A DNA stretch of 8,073 bases from Eubacterium sp. CAG:786 (GCA_000432175.1 HF989405.1:1-8073), one strand, 5' to 3'. Positions 1 through 7,320 are shown, numbered from the stretch's first letter. Program-made: numbers and translations. Notes: generated by a model from the sequence alone, not told the origin.

Positions 1-994
1 TGCGGAAGCCGGCGTGATAGGCGTCCTGATAGGCACCCAGGCGCTGATACAGAAATCATCGGTGATGAAGAGCGCGGGGCTTGTCATAGTGGACGAGCAG
101 CACCGTTTCGGGGTGGCGCAGCGCGCCGCCCTTGCTGAAAAGGGTGCCGCGCCGCATATCCTCGCGATGTCCGCAACGCCGATACCCCGCACGCTGGCGC
201 TGATAATCTACGGCGACCTGGAGGTCTCCGTGCTGAATGAGATGCCCGGGGGCAGGCTCCCCGTAAAGACTTATTCGGTGGACAGCAGCTTCCGGCAGAG
301 AGTGTACAACTTCATCAAAAAGCACATCGCAGCCGGAAGGCAGGCGTATATCGTCTGCCCGCTGGTGGAAAATCCAGAGGGAAAAAGCGAGAAGGCAAGC
401 GCGATAGAGTACTACGAAACGCTTGTCGGCGGTGATTTCCGCGATATCCCCACCGGGCTGCTGTACGGAAAGCTGAAGCAGTCAGAAAAGGAACGCGTCA
501 TGTCGGAGTTCAGGGAGGGGCGGCTGAAGCTGCTGGTTTCCACCACGGTCATCGAAGTTGGCATAGACGTGCCGAATGCGGTGGTGATACTCATCGAGAA
601 TTCAGAGCAGTTCGGGCTGTCGCAGCTGCATCAGCTCAGGGGACGCGTGGGGCGCGGCAGCGAACAGAGCTTCTGCATACTCATGTCGGACAGCAAGAGC
701 GAATACACCCGCGAGCGCAGCGAAGCCATGGTGCGCACCACCGACGGCTTTGAGATAGCCCGTGAGGATCTGCGGCTGCGCGGTCCGGGTAATTTTTTCG
801 GAAGGGAGCAGCACGGTCTGCCCCCGCTGAAAGTCGCCGACCTGGCGGACGACGCAGAGGTGCTGGAGCAGGTGGACAGCCTTTCCGGCGAGATACTGCG
901 CACGGACCCCGGGCTGACATCGGAAAAGAGCGCGCTTCTGCGCAGCGGCGTTGAAAGGCTGTTCGGGCAGAACGGCGAATATGGCTGGAATTGA
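1..994 (+). CDS. recG: ATP-dependent DNA helicase RecG, C-terminal part (5' end outside window)
   Basis: RecG remodels stalled replication forks and drives branch migration of Holliday junctions in recombinational repair. About 330 residues are visible, roughly half of a usual 680-700 residue RecG; the frame is open from base 2, so the true start lies upstream and the GTG at 14 is internal. Superfamily-2 helicase motifs appear in order: motif II DEQHRFGV (about 90-113), motif III SATPIPRTLAL (about 170-202), motif V TTVIEVGIDVPNA (about 542-580), and motif VI QLHQLRGRVGRG with the arginine finger region (about 620-657). They are followed by the RecG-specific TRG-type segment DLRLRGPGNFFGREQHGLP (about 767-823), which couples ATP hydrolysis to translocation. 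PriA or Mfd would not carry this last motif in this form. The stop TGA at 992-994 lies 7 nt before rsmE, which suggests co-transcription. No frameshift or missing motif is seen in the visible part. Confidence 0.96.
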   Translation, partial: AEAGVIGVLIGTQALIQKSSVMKSAGLVIVDEQHRFGVAQRAALAEKGAAPHILAMSATPIPRTLALIIYGDLEVSVLNEMPGGRLPVKTYSVDSSFRQRVYNFIKKHIAAGRQAYIVCPLVENPEGKSEKASAIEYYETLVGGDFRDIPTGLLYGKLKQSEKERVMSEFREGRLKLLVSTTVIEVGIDVPNAVVILIENSEQFGLSQLHQLRGRVGRGSEQSFCILMSDSKSEYTRERSEAMVRTTDGFEIAREDLRLRGPGNFFGREQHGLPPLKVADLADDAEVLEQVDSLSGEILRTDPGLTSEKSALLRSGVERLFGQNGEYGWN

Positions 995-1001
995 GGACGA
1001 T

Positions 1002-1751
1002 ATGGAACAGGAAAAGATAGAGCGCTGGCGTTATCCGCGCTTTTTTACAGAGAACATCTCCGAAACGGCGGCAGTGCTTAACGCGGAGGACAGCAGACAC
1101 GTTTCCCAGGTGCTGAGAATGCACCCCGGGGATATCGCGGTGATATGCGACGGCAGGGGCGTCGATTACCTCGGGGAGTTGGAAAGCTCCTCCGGGGAAT
1201 GCGTGTTCAACATAATCGAGAGATCCCCCAACCCCGCGGAGCCGAGCGTGCGCCTGCGGCTTTTTCAGGCTATGCCAAAGGGCGACAAGATGGATTTCAT
1301 CGTGCAGAAAGCGGTGGAGTGCGGCGCCTGCGAGGTGATACCGTTCATCTCAAAGCGGTGCGTTTCCCGGCCGGACGCAAAGCAGCTCGCGAAAAAGACC
1401 GAGCGCTGGCAGCGCATCGCGTATGAAGCCGCGAAGCAGTGCGGCAGAGGAATGATCCCGCAGATAGGCGGCACTGTGCTTTTCAGCGATATCCCCGCAA
1501 TGATACCACCGGAGCACACCGGCATTCTTTTCTATGAGTGCGCGGAGCTTCCGCTGAACGAGGCGGTGCCGGAACTCACGCAGAACATCGATATCGTCAT
1601 CGGCAGCGAGGGCGGCTTTGAGCCAGCCGAAGCGGAACGCCTGATTGACGCGGGGCTGAAATGCGCCTCCCTCGGAAAGCGCATTCTCCGGTGCGAAACT
1701 GCGCCGATAGCCGCTATCTCGGTTTTGATGAATATGACGGGAAACATGTGA
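1002..1751 (+). CDS. rsmE: 16S rRNA (uracil1498-N3)-methyltransferase RsmE
   Basis: RsmE transfers a methyl group from S-adenosylmethionine to N3 of U1498 in 16S rRNA on the 30S subunit. The protein has 249 residues, normal for the family. It starts with the typical YPRFF (11-15) and an RNA-binding PUA-like part with HVSQVLRM (33-40). The SPOUT (trefoil-knot) methyltransferase domain follows, with KGDKMDFIVQKAVECGA (93-109), KTERWQRIAYEAAKQCGR (132-149), the SAM-binding GSEGGF (201-206) and LGKRILRCETA (224-234). I chose the ATG at 1002 because GAGG at 993-996 sits 5 nt upstream and the resulting N-terminus matches the family. An in-frame TTG at 951 and ATG at 981 would overlap recG and add residues the family does not need. 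The family usually reads GPEGGF, so the serine is a mild variant. Transcription is probably continuous from recG. No clear terminator follows, only a T-run (about 1752-1758) without a GC stem. Confidence 0.95.
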   Translation: MEQEKIERWRYPRFFTENISETAAVLNAEDSRHVSQVLRMHPGDIAVICDGRGVDYLGELESSSGECVFNIIERSPNPAEPSVRLRLFQAMPKGDKMDFIVQKAVECGACEVIPFISKRCVSRPDAKQLAKKTERWQRIAYEAAKQCGRGMIPQIGGTVLFSDIPAMIPPEHTGILFYECAELPLNEAVPELTQNIDIVIGSEGGFEPAEAERLIDAGLKCASLGKRILRCETAPIAAISVLMNMTGNM

Positions 1752-1788
1752 TTTTTTTGGCAATAGTGACTAAATTTCCGCATTACCC

Positions 1789-1817
1789 TTGAAAAAATCA
1801 CGAAATGGGTATATACT
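1789..1817 (+). promoter_or_regulatory. Sigma-A type promoter for the acidic membrane protein gene
   Basis: A -35 box TTGAAA (1789-1794) and a -10 box TATACT (1812-1817) are separated by exactly 17 nt. Each matches five of six consensus positions. Transcription would start near 1823-1825, giving a leader of about 113 nt before the ATG at 1937. The promoter shows that the in-frame ATG at 1805, which lies between the two boxes, cannot be the start on this transcript. Confidence 0.75.
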
Positions 1818-1820
1818 ATT

Positions 1821-1844
1821 CAGTACAGGAAGGGTTCCTGACTG
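1821..1844 (+). promoter_or_regulatory. Hairpin / inverted repeat at the predicted transcript 5' end
   Basis: The sequence CAGT-A-CAGGAA-GGG-TTCCTG-ACTG folds into a ten-pair stem with one bulged A and a three-base loop. It begins almost exactly where the promoter at 1789-1817 predicts transcription to start. It could be an RNA 5'-end hairpin that stabilises the mRNA, or a DNA operator overlapping the start site. The sequence alone does not separate these two options. Confidence 0.55.
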
Positions 1845-1936
1845 TTATTGAATGGGGACTGTATTCCGATAAACGGAGATTTGACCGCACTGCAAAGGCG
1901 TGCGGAATGCTGTTCAGACTTTATGGAGGTATTATC

Positions 1937-2227
1937 ATGAAGGGATTGGGTATCGCTCTTGTCGGACTGCTCGCTATCGCAGGCGGCATTGCGGCAGCTA
2001 CTATTATTACCAAGAAAAAGCTTGAGAAGGAAAACGACGAGGATTACTACGACGACTGGGACGAGGAATGGGACGACGACGGCGCTGACTTCGACTTCGA
2101 CGAAGACGAGGACATCACCGACGCTGCAGAAGAGCCCGACGACGCTCCCGCTGCGGCAGCAGCCAAGAAGCCAGAAAACGATATGGTAGAGGAAGTCAAG
2201 GCTCCTGAAAAGGACGAGGAACTCTGA
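1937..2227 (+). CDS. Small membrane-anchored, highly acidic protein of unknown function
   Basis: I do not recognise a family for this 96-residue protein. Residues 4-24 form one hydrophobic helix rich in Gly and Ala, followed by the basic cluster KKK (26-28), which by the positive-inside rule would leave the remainder in the cytoplasm. Residues 31-69 are extremely acidic, about 24 of 39 being Asp or Glu, with interspersed Tyr, Trp and Phe (YYDDW, EEW, FDFD). An Ala/Pro-rich stretch (70-76) and a mixed charged tail ending EKDEEL follow. The tail is likely disordered. I chose the ATG at 1937 because GGAGGT (1925-1930) lies 6 nt upstream; an in-frame ATG at 1805 would place the start inside the promoter. 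The gene has its own promoter and a terminator-like hairpin after it, so it looks monocistronic. Divalent-cation binding or contact with a basic partner is possible but unproven. Confidence 0.8.
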   Translation: MKGLGIALVGLLAIAGGIAAATIITKKKLEKENDEDYYDDWDEEWDDDGADFDFDEDEDITDAAEEPDDAPAAAAAKKPENDMVEEVKAPEKDEEL

Positions 2228-2249
2228 CCAGGCATTATTCCTGCAAAAC

Positions 2250-2285
2250 AGTGCGGTGATGCAGTTTGCATTGCCGCATTTTGTG
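2250..2285 (+). terminator. Probable rho-independent terminator (or attenuator) before the lipoprotein gene
   Basis: Arms at 2250-2263 and 2267-2280 pair over 14 positions, including three G-U pairs, around a three-base GTT loop. The T-rich run TTTTGTGT follows (2279-2286). It ends the transcript of the acidic-protein gene. It also lies only about 20 nt before the lipoprotein start at 2303, which leaves no room for another promoter in between. Confidence 0.6.
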
Positions 2286-2302
2286 TGTCCGGGGGGAAAG
2301 CA

Positions 2303-3270
2303 ATGTCCGTGGGGAAATTTTTGAGATGTTCCGCGTGCGCGGCGCTGGCTGCAGTCGCGGGACTTTCGGGCTGCGCTGTTGACGAGAACAACGGTAATAC
2401 GCAGCAGACTGCATTCAGCAGCTATTCAGCGACGAGCCGGCCGTCTTCTGAGGAAATATCGGCGCATTCTGTGGCGGAAATCACCGCTGAACCGGCTGAT
2501 ATCACCGCAGAAGCGGAAATAACGCCGTCCGTCGAGGCTGAACCGGCGCCAGACCCGGTGCAGCTCATCGCGCGCTATGACAGCGAATTTCTGGGGCTGC
2601 CCGATAAAGACAAAGTGTACATATTCCGCGATAAGAAGGAAACTGTGGAGATAAACGGCGCGGGGTGCATGGGGGTTTCCTGCTATGACGACAGCGACGG
2701 GGAACTGGTATTCCTGTGCGATTTCTACATTTCTGCAGACGGGCTGACGGTCTACCGGCATTACCAGGAGGACGGCAGCTATCGGCTGCTGCCGGAGCAG
2801 GCGGCGTTTTCGGGGTTCGACCCCGCGGGCCAGTCCGCTGAGGACGTTATGGCGCAGGCGAACGCGCTGTACGACGCGGTTTACGGCGAACTTGCTTTCG
2901 ACAGTGGCAGCGAGCCGATTTCCTCTCCGCTGGGGAACTTCTACCCGGTCTCAGACACCAGGCTCGACACCGCAGAAAAGCTGAATTCCGCACTGGAGCG
3001 GTACTTCTGCGGCAGCGCGCTGGAAACCCTGCTGCAAGGCTCCGACCGCGTTATTGCGGGGGAGGACGGCAGGCTGTACTGCCTGGAGCACTACGGCAGC
3101 GTGAGCGGCTACCTCGGCACGGAATACACGCTGACGTCGCTGACCGAGGACGCTGCGGTGTATTCGGCGACTGCGCGTTTTGAGTACGAAGCCGGCAGCG
3201 TCACGGAAACTGCCTTTACATGCGTCGCAGTAAGGACAGCGGACGGCTGGAGGTTCGGAGAGTTTGGTTC

Positions 3271-3286
<16 letters not shown>
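2303..3286 (+). CDS. Secreted lipoprotein with a C-terminal IseA/YoeB-like domain (tentative)
   Basis: This is a 327-residue predicted lipoprotein. The signal peptide has a hydrophobic core at 11-21 and the lipobox LSGC, with lipidated Cys24, so the mature protein would be tethered to the outer face of the membrane. Residues about 25-85 form a Ser/Thr/Glu/Ala/Pro-rich linker with repeated AEIT/AEP-like units. Residues about 88-165 form a small beta-rich segment. Residues about 183-322 (NFYPVSDTRLDT, a helix, GRLYCLEHYG, then a strand-rich part ending DGWRFGEF) resemble the family of IseA, the Bacillus inhibitor of cell-wall DL-endopeptidases; this is recognition by eye and needs a profile search. 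The ATG at 2303 follows a purine-rich GGGGGGAAAG (2291-2300). A GTG at 2285 is in frame but would place the ribosome binding site inside the gene. The last four codons (Ile-Arg-Asn-Ser) and the TAA stop lie in the palindromic repeat, so the natural C-terminus was probably altered. Confidence 0.75.
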
Positions 3287-3492
<206 letters not shown>

Positions 3493-3508
3493 AACTCCGC
3501 GCCCATAC

Positions 3509-3573
3509 AAATAAAAAATTTTCTTAAAAAATCTGGATTTCCCCTTGACAGACTGTATTAACTGTGTTATAAT
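3509..3573 (+). promoter_or_regulatory. Perfect-consensus sigma-A promoter of the GntR-ABC operon
   Basis: TTGACA (3545-3550) and TATAAT (3568-3573) match the consensus exactly and are spaced by the optimal 17 nt. An A/T-rich tract at about 3509-3532, just upstream, could act as an UP element. Transcription should start near 3580, giving a leader of about 50 nt. Such a strong promoter makes sense if it is normally held off by a repressor. Confidence 0.9.
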
Positions 3574-3599
3574 AACTGTACCAACACAGATAATACACT
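3552..3599. promoter_or_regulatory. Probable operator: long inverted repeat over the -10 box and start site
   Basis: The arm ACTGTATTAACTGTGTT (3552-3568) and the reverse complement of 3583-3599 agree at 15 of 17 positions, with a 14-nt gap between the arms. A further half-like ACTGT occurs in the gap (3575-3579). The repeat runs from just after the -35 box, across the -10 box, to beyond the expected start. A bound protein there would block RNA polymerase. The GntR protein encoded directly downstream is the natural candidate, which implies negative autoregulation of the operon. Confidence 0.8.
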
Positions 3600-3631
3600 A
3601 ACATCTGGAATATCCGAAAGGAGGAACAGAA

Positions 3632-4012
3632 ATGCTTAATATACGGCTGGAGGGCAAGCAGCCGATCTATGAGCAGCTTTTCAGCGGGATATCAAGGCTT
3701 ATTTCCGTGGGCGAGCTGCAGCCGGAGGAGAAGCTGCCCGCAGTCCGCGAGGTCGCAAAGCAGTTCGGCATAAACCCGAACACGGTGCAGAAAGCCTATG
3801 CGCTGCTGGAGCAGGCAGGGCTGATACATTCAGTGCCGGCAAAGGGGAGTTATATTTCCGCTGCCGGAAATGCGGCTGACGCGCTGAAAAACGAGGCGCT
3901 GCGCCGCACCGAGCAGGAACTGCGCTCGGCGTGCCGCGCCGGCGTTGCGCTGGAACAGGTGAATAAACTCGCGCAGGACATATGGAGCGAGGGGAAGGGT
4001 GGTAATTTATGA
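3632..4012 (+). CDS. GntR-family transcriptional regulator, YtrA subfamily
   Basis: This is a short 126-residue GntR repressor. The N-terminal winged helix-turn-helix covers about residues 10-76: QPIYEQL (10-16), then LPAVREVAKQFGINPNTVQKAY (35-56) as the HTH core, EQAGLIHSVPAKGSYIS (60-76) as the wing. Only about 50 helical residues follow, which is the hallmark of the YtrA subfamily, whose members dimerise through this tail and lack a large ligand-binding domain. The start is supported by AAAGGAGG at 3617-3624, 7 nt before the ATG. Its stop overlaps the ABC ATPase start as ATGA, so the two are translationally coupled. In Firmicutes, YtrA-type proteins commonly repress the ABC operon they belong to and are relieved by envelope-active compounds. 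Here the inverted repeat at 3552-3599 is the likely binding site. The inducer is unknown. Confidence 0.93.
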   Translation: MLNIRLEGKQPIYEQLFSGISRLISVGELQPEEKLPAVREVAKQFGINPNTVQKAYALLEQAGLIHSVPAKGSYISAAGNAADALKNEALRRTEQELRSACRAGVALEQVNKLAQDIWSEGKGGNL

Positions 4013-4914
4013 TAGAAGTAAAGAACGCAGTCATGCGGTTTGAGGACAAAAACGCCCTTGACGGCATAAGCCTGACGATACCCGAGGGCTGCGCCTACGG
4101 ACTTTTGGGTTCCAACGGCGCGGGCAAATCCACGCTGCTGAGGGCGCTGTCGGGAATAAACAGGCTCACGGGGGGAGAGGTGCTCATCGACGGGCAGGAG
4201 GTCTACGACAACGCCCCGGTAAAGGAGCGCGTGTTCTTCATCAACGATGAAACGGTGCAGTTCAACAGCATGACGCTGACAGAGATGAAGCAGTACTACA
4301 AGAGCTTCTACAGCAGCTTTGACGAGGCGCTGTGGGAAAAGCTGCATTCCGCGCTGGACCTGCCGCTGAAAAAGCGCCTGAACACATTCTCAAAGGGAAT
4401 GAAGCGCCAGGCCGCGGTGATATGCGGCATTGCCTGCAGAACTCCGTACCTGTTCCTGGACGAAGCGTTCGACGGGCTTGACCCCACCATGCGCATAATC
4501 GTCAAGCAGATGCTTATCGACGCGATGATGGACACCGGGCTGACGGTAATTTTCAGCTCCCACAATCTCGGCGAGATAGACGAGTTCTGCGACCGCGTGG
4601 GGCTTCTCCACAACGGTAAGGTGGTATTCGACCGTGAACTCGACAGCGTGAAGGGCAGCGTGTTCAAGATACAGACCGCATTCGACCAGCCGGTGACAAA
4701 GGAGCAGATCTCCGCGGAGGGCGTGGATATACTCCACATGGAGGCAAACGGCAGCGTAATGCATATCATCGCCCGTGGCGACCGCGAGAAGATACGCGCG
4801 GCAGTGGAGAAGCTTTCCCCGAAGCTGTACGACGAAATTCCGCTGTCGCTGGAAGAAATATTCGTATACGAAATGGAGGTGCTCGGTTATGACAGCTCAA
4901 AACTCGGTGGCTAA
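4009..4914 (+). CDS. ABC transporter ATP-binding protein (YtrB/EcsA-like)
   Basis: This 301-residue cytoplasmic ATPase would power the membrane protein encoded next. It shows the Walker A motif GSNGAGKST (34-42), the signature region FSKGMKRQ (127-134, a variant of LSGGQ usual in YtrB/EcsA-type exporters), Walker B LFLDE (148-152), D-loop GLDP (156-159) and the switch histidine in SSH (183-185). A C-terminal extension of about 85 residues (about 215-301) follows the ATPase core. Two details are unusual: the Q-loop region reads FFINDETVQ (76-84) with no glutamine at the usual place after the strand, and Walker B is followed by AFDG in place of the common PTxG. The start overlaps the gntR stop (ATGA); GGGGAAGGGTGG lies just upstream. 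The gene overlaps the permease start by 26 nt. The substrate is not predictable from this subunit. Confidence 0.94.
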   Translation: MIEVKNAVMRFEDKNALDGISLTIPEGCAYGLLGSNGAGKSTLLRALSGINRLTGGEVLIDGQEVYDNAPVKERVFFINDETVQFNSMTLTEMKQYYKSFYSSFDEALWEKLHSALDLPLKKRLNTFSKGMKRQAAVICGIACRTPYLFLDEAFDGLDPTMRIIVKQMLIDAMMDTGLTVIFSSHNLGEIDEFCDRVGLLHNGKVVFDRELDSVKGSVFKIQTAFDQPVTKEQISAEGVDILHMEANGSVMHIIARGDREKIRAAVEKLSPKLYDEIPLSLEEIFVYEMEVLGYDSSKLGG

Positions 4915-7258
4915 AAGCAGCGCGTTTTACAAGTTCCTGCCGTATTTCCGCTACAAAATGCGCTATCTCAGACCGCAGTTCATCATGAGCTGCATATTCG
5001 CGCTGCTGACTTACCCGGTTGTGGGCGCGACGCTTTACCCGATGTGTTCCACGAATGCGCAGATAGAACAGCTCCGTGCGCAGGGAATGATGACTGACTT
5101 TCTTGAGGAACAGATGAGCCATAAGATGGAACAGATTCAGTCGCTGTTCATTTCGGCGGTCGTGATAGGCGTGCTGTGCCTTATAGGACTGTTCGTGTTC
5201 ACGTTTGTGACCACCCTGCGCAGCTTCCGCTACCTTTACGACAAGACCTATGTCGATATGGACATGTCGCTCCCGGTGAACCACAACACCCGCTTTTTCG
5301 GCGACCTCGCGGCTGTGGCTGTTACTAATCTCCTGCCGCACCTTATCGCGATACTTGTGGGCATCGTCATGTTTTCCACAAGCGGTTTCGGCGAGGTGCT
5401 GAAAAGTTCCTACTCCGACCTTGCGATGTACGAAACGGTGTTCACGCTTGTCGTGCAGTGCATGTTCACGGGGCTGTATTCCTGCATAATGCAGGTGGGT
5501 CTGTGCCTGCTCATGCTGTCGTTCTGCGGCAGAAAGGCAGAAGCCTTTATTTACCCCGTGCTCGTAAATATCGCTGTCCCGTTAATACACGGGCTTGCTG
5601 TCAACCTTGTTCAGAGCGGCATTTACGGCGTTACTGATGTCAGTGCGCTTTCCGAGATGTTCTCGATGTCGTTCACATCGCCGCTGGGAATGCTGTTCAT
5701 GACGATTTATTCCGGCGTTGCCTCAGTTGAGATAATGGGCGGTGGGGAACCTCAGAACATGCCGATGTTCACACCGGCATACGCTGTCCCAGCGTTGGTG
5801 CTGACATTAGCGTTCTTCGCGGGGGCTTACTTCCTGATAAAGAACCGTCGCAGCGAGCGCGTGGGAATGTCCTATGTCTACAGGGGCATGGACCTGATAA
5901 TCCCCGGGGTGCTGGTTTTCGCGATAACACTGCCGTTCAGCAGCTATATTTTCAAGTCGCTGAACGGCTATGGAAAGACCCTGGGCTACAGCTATTCCCC
6001 GTCTGTGACAAGCATGGTGATATGGCTGGTGGTACTTTCGTTCATCGCGTATGTCATCATGGCGCTCATCAGCGGAAGGAATTTCCGCAGGTTCCACATA
6101 ACGCTTGCCAAGTGGGCAGGTACGCTTGCTGTCAGCGTGGGTATCTCGGCTGTTCTCGCCTTCTCTAACGGGTTCGGAATGTCCTACTATATCCCCGACG
6201 AAAGCAATATTGCCAAGGTCACCGTGAACATGTCGGCGTATGTCGGCTATGACGGACCGACGGATTATTATATATGTTCCGGCGACCCTGAACTTATCAG
6301 AACGGCTCTGGAGATCCACCGCGATATCCCGAAATATGACCAGGGTGAACGAACTACCAGCGAGGTATCCCTGACCTACTTCATTAAGAACGGCGAATGC
6401 GTCCGCAGAAGCTACCGCGTGACCGACGAGCAGTTCACGGATTACATGCACCGCGTCTGCACGCCTGACCTGTGGTATCTGCAGCTGACCAACAGTCTGA
6501 ACGGCCTTGCCGGCGAACCTGACAAGTGGCAGTGCAGTATCCGAGGAGAGAATATGCCCACGGCATACAGCGGATTTACGCTTGAAGAGCTGCTGAGCGC
6601 AATGAAAGCGGACTGCCGGAAAGTTTCCTTTGAAATGCTGGCAGACACCAGCGGTGTGTATGAATACAACCCTGTTCTGTCGCTGGTCAATGGAGTAAAT
6701 GATTATTCAATGACGCTGAGCGTTTACAGCTGGATGGACAACACCATTGAACTGTTCAGAAAGTGCGGTCTGGACCTCGTGCAGACTTCGGTGGCAGAGA
6801 ATTACAAGACCGCGTTCATTGTGGACTATGAAAGCGGCGACATGTATTCGAAAAACAGCTACGAAGCCATGTTCGGCTTCTCCGAGGGAATGACCGCGCA
6901 GCAGATCGCGGACTATATGAGCAAGATCAACGGATATGATGAGTTTGGATATGATGTTTTTTCCGCAGATGAGTTCACGCCGGCGGCGACGTTCGGCTGT
7001 GCGCCTGCAGGCGACAGCGGAGTGGAGAAACTTATTTCCGTCGGCAGTTCTATCCTCAGTACTTCTGAATCCAGATATGCGCTGATACTTTCCACCGCTG
7101 GCAGCCTGGAAGAATACGTTGCCGGCGACGGAAGCGTAATGTTCATCAAAATACCCCGTGCGTACGATGACCTCGCAGAGCAGACGCTCCGGAAGTACGT
7201 TGTATGCAGTGTTGAGCGTTCCCCGGCAGACGAAGCATTCACCGTGGAAGCAGCCTGA
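4889..7258 (+). CDS. ABC transporter permease with a large C-terminal extracytoplasmic domain
   Basis: This is a 789-residue membrane protein and the probable partner of the ATPase just upstream. Hydrophobic segments lie at about 31-52, 86-110, 138-165, 183-214, 219-241, 262-282, 296-317, 335-355, 373-396 and 404-428, so about ten membrane helices. Residues about 435-789 form a soluble domain with few hydrophobic runs; with an even helix count and a cytoplasmic N-terminus it would also be cytoplasmic, so its predicted side depends on the exact count. An outside location is my preferred reading, from resemblance to permeases of YtrA-type operons. The ATG at 4889 has GGAGG at 4875-4879, and the N-terminus MTAQNSVAKSS followed by a basic segment suits a permease. 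An upstream in-frame ATG (4775) lies deep in the ATPase gene and is not used. One long permease seems to replace the two found in many related operons; presumably it homodimerises. A terminator follows 30 nt after the stop. Confidence 0.85.
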   Translation: MTAQNSVAKSSAFYKFLPYFRYKMRYLRPQFIMSCIFALLTYPVVGATLYPMCSTNAQIEQLRAQGMMTDFLEEQMSHKMEQIQSLFISAVVIGVLCLIGLFVFTFVTTLRSFRYLYDKTYVDMDMSLPVNHNTRFFGDLAAVAVTNLLPHLIAILVGIVMFSTSGFGEVLKSSYSDLAMYETVFTLVVQCMFTGLYSCIMQVGLCLLMLSFCGRKAEAFIYPVLVNIAVPLIHGLAVNLVQSGIYGVTDVSALSEMFSMSFTSPLGMLFMTIYSGVASVEIMGGGEPQNMPMFTPAYAVPALVLTLAFFAGAYFLIKNRRSERVGMSYVYRGMDLIIPGVLVFAITLPFSSYIFKSLNGYGKTLGYSYSPSVTSMVIWLVVLSFIAYVIMALISGRNFRRFHITLAKWAGTLAVSVGISAVLAFSNGFGMSYYIPDESNIAKVTVNMSAYVGYDGPTDYYICSGDPELIRTALEIHRDIPKYDQGERTTSEVSLTYFIKNGECVRRSYRVTDEQFTDYMHRVCTPDLWYLQLTNSLNGLAGEPDKWQCSIRGENMPTAYSGFTLEELLSAMKADCRKVSFEMLADTSGVYEYNPVLSLVNGVNDYSMTLSVYSWMDNTIELFRKCGLDLVQTSVAENYKTAFIVDYESGDMYSKNSYEAMFGFSEGMTAQQIADYMSKINGYDEFGYDVFSADEFTPAATFGCAPAGDSGVEKLISVGSSILSTSESRYALILSTAGSLEEYVAGDGSVMFIKIPRAYDDLAEQTLRKYVVCSVERSPADEAFTVEAA

Positions 7259-7287
7259 TAACCGATAACCGATCTTCCCCCAATACA

Positions 7288-7320
7288 GACCCCCGTTCCT
7301 ATGTGAGCGGGGGTTCTTTT
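7288..7320 (+). terminator. Rho-independent terminator of the GntR-ABC operon
   Basis: The arms ACCCCCG (7289-7295) and CGGGGGT (7308-7314) form a seven-pair GC-rich stem around a 12-nt loop, directly followed by TCTTTT (7315-7320). It lies 30 nt after the permease stop and separates this operon from the flagellar genes. Confidence 0.9.

Noticed and set aside
951..1001. TTG or ATG (981) starts for RsmE
   Set aside because: They overlap recG and add residues outside the family. The ATG at 1002 has GAGG 5 nt upstream and gives the normal length and N-terminus.
1741..1765. Terminator after rsmE
   Set aside because: There is a T-run but no GC-rich stem in front of it, so an intrinsic terminator is not supported.
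1805..1936. In-frame ATG extension of the acidic protein to 140 residues
   Set aside because: The ATG lies between the -35 and -10 boxes of a good promoter and has no ribosome binding site. The ATG at 1937 has GGAGGT at ideal spacing and starts directly before a membrane helix.
4775..4888. Upstream in-frame start of the permease
   Set aside because: The extra residues are arginine-rich out-of-frame translation of the ATPase gene. The ATG at 4889 has a proper GGAGG.
7256..7272. Sigma-D type -10 element from the repeated ACCGAT sequence
   Set aside because: CCGATAA resembles the flagellar sigma -10, but no TAAA lies about 15 nt upstream and a terminator follows directly.
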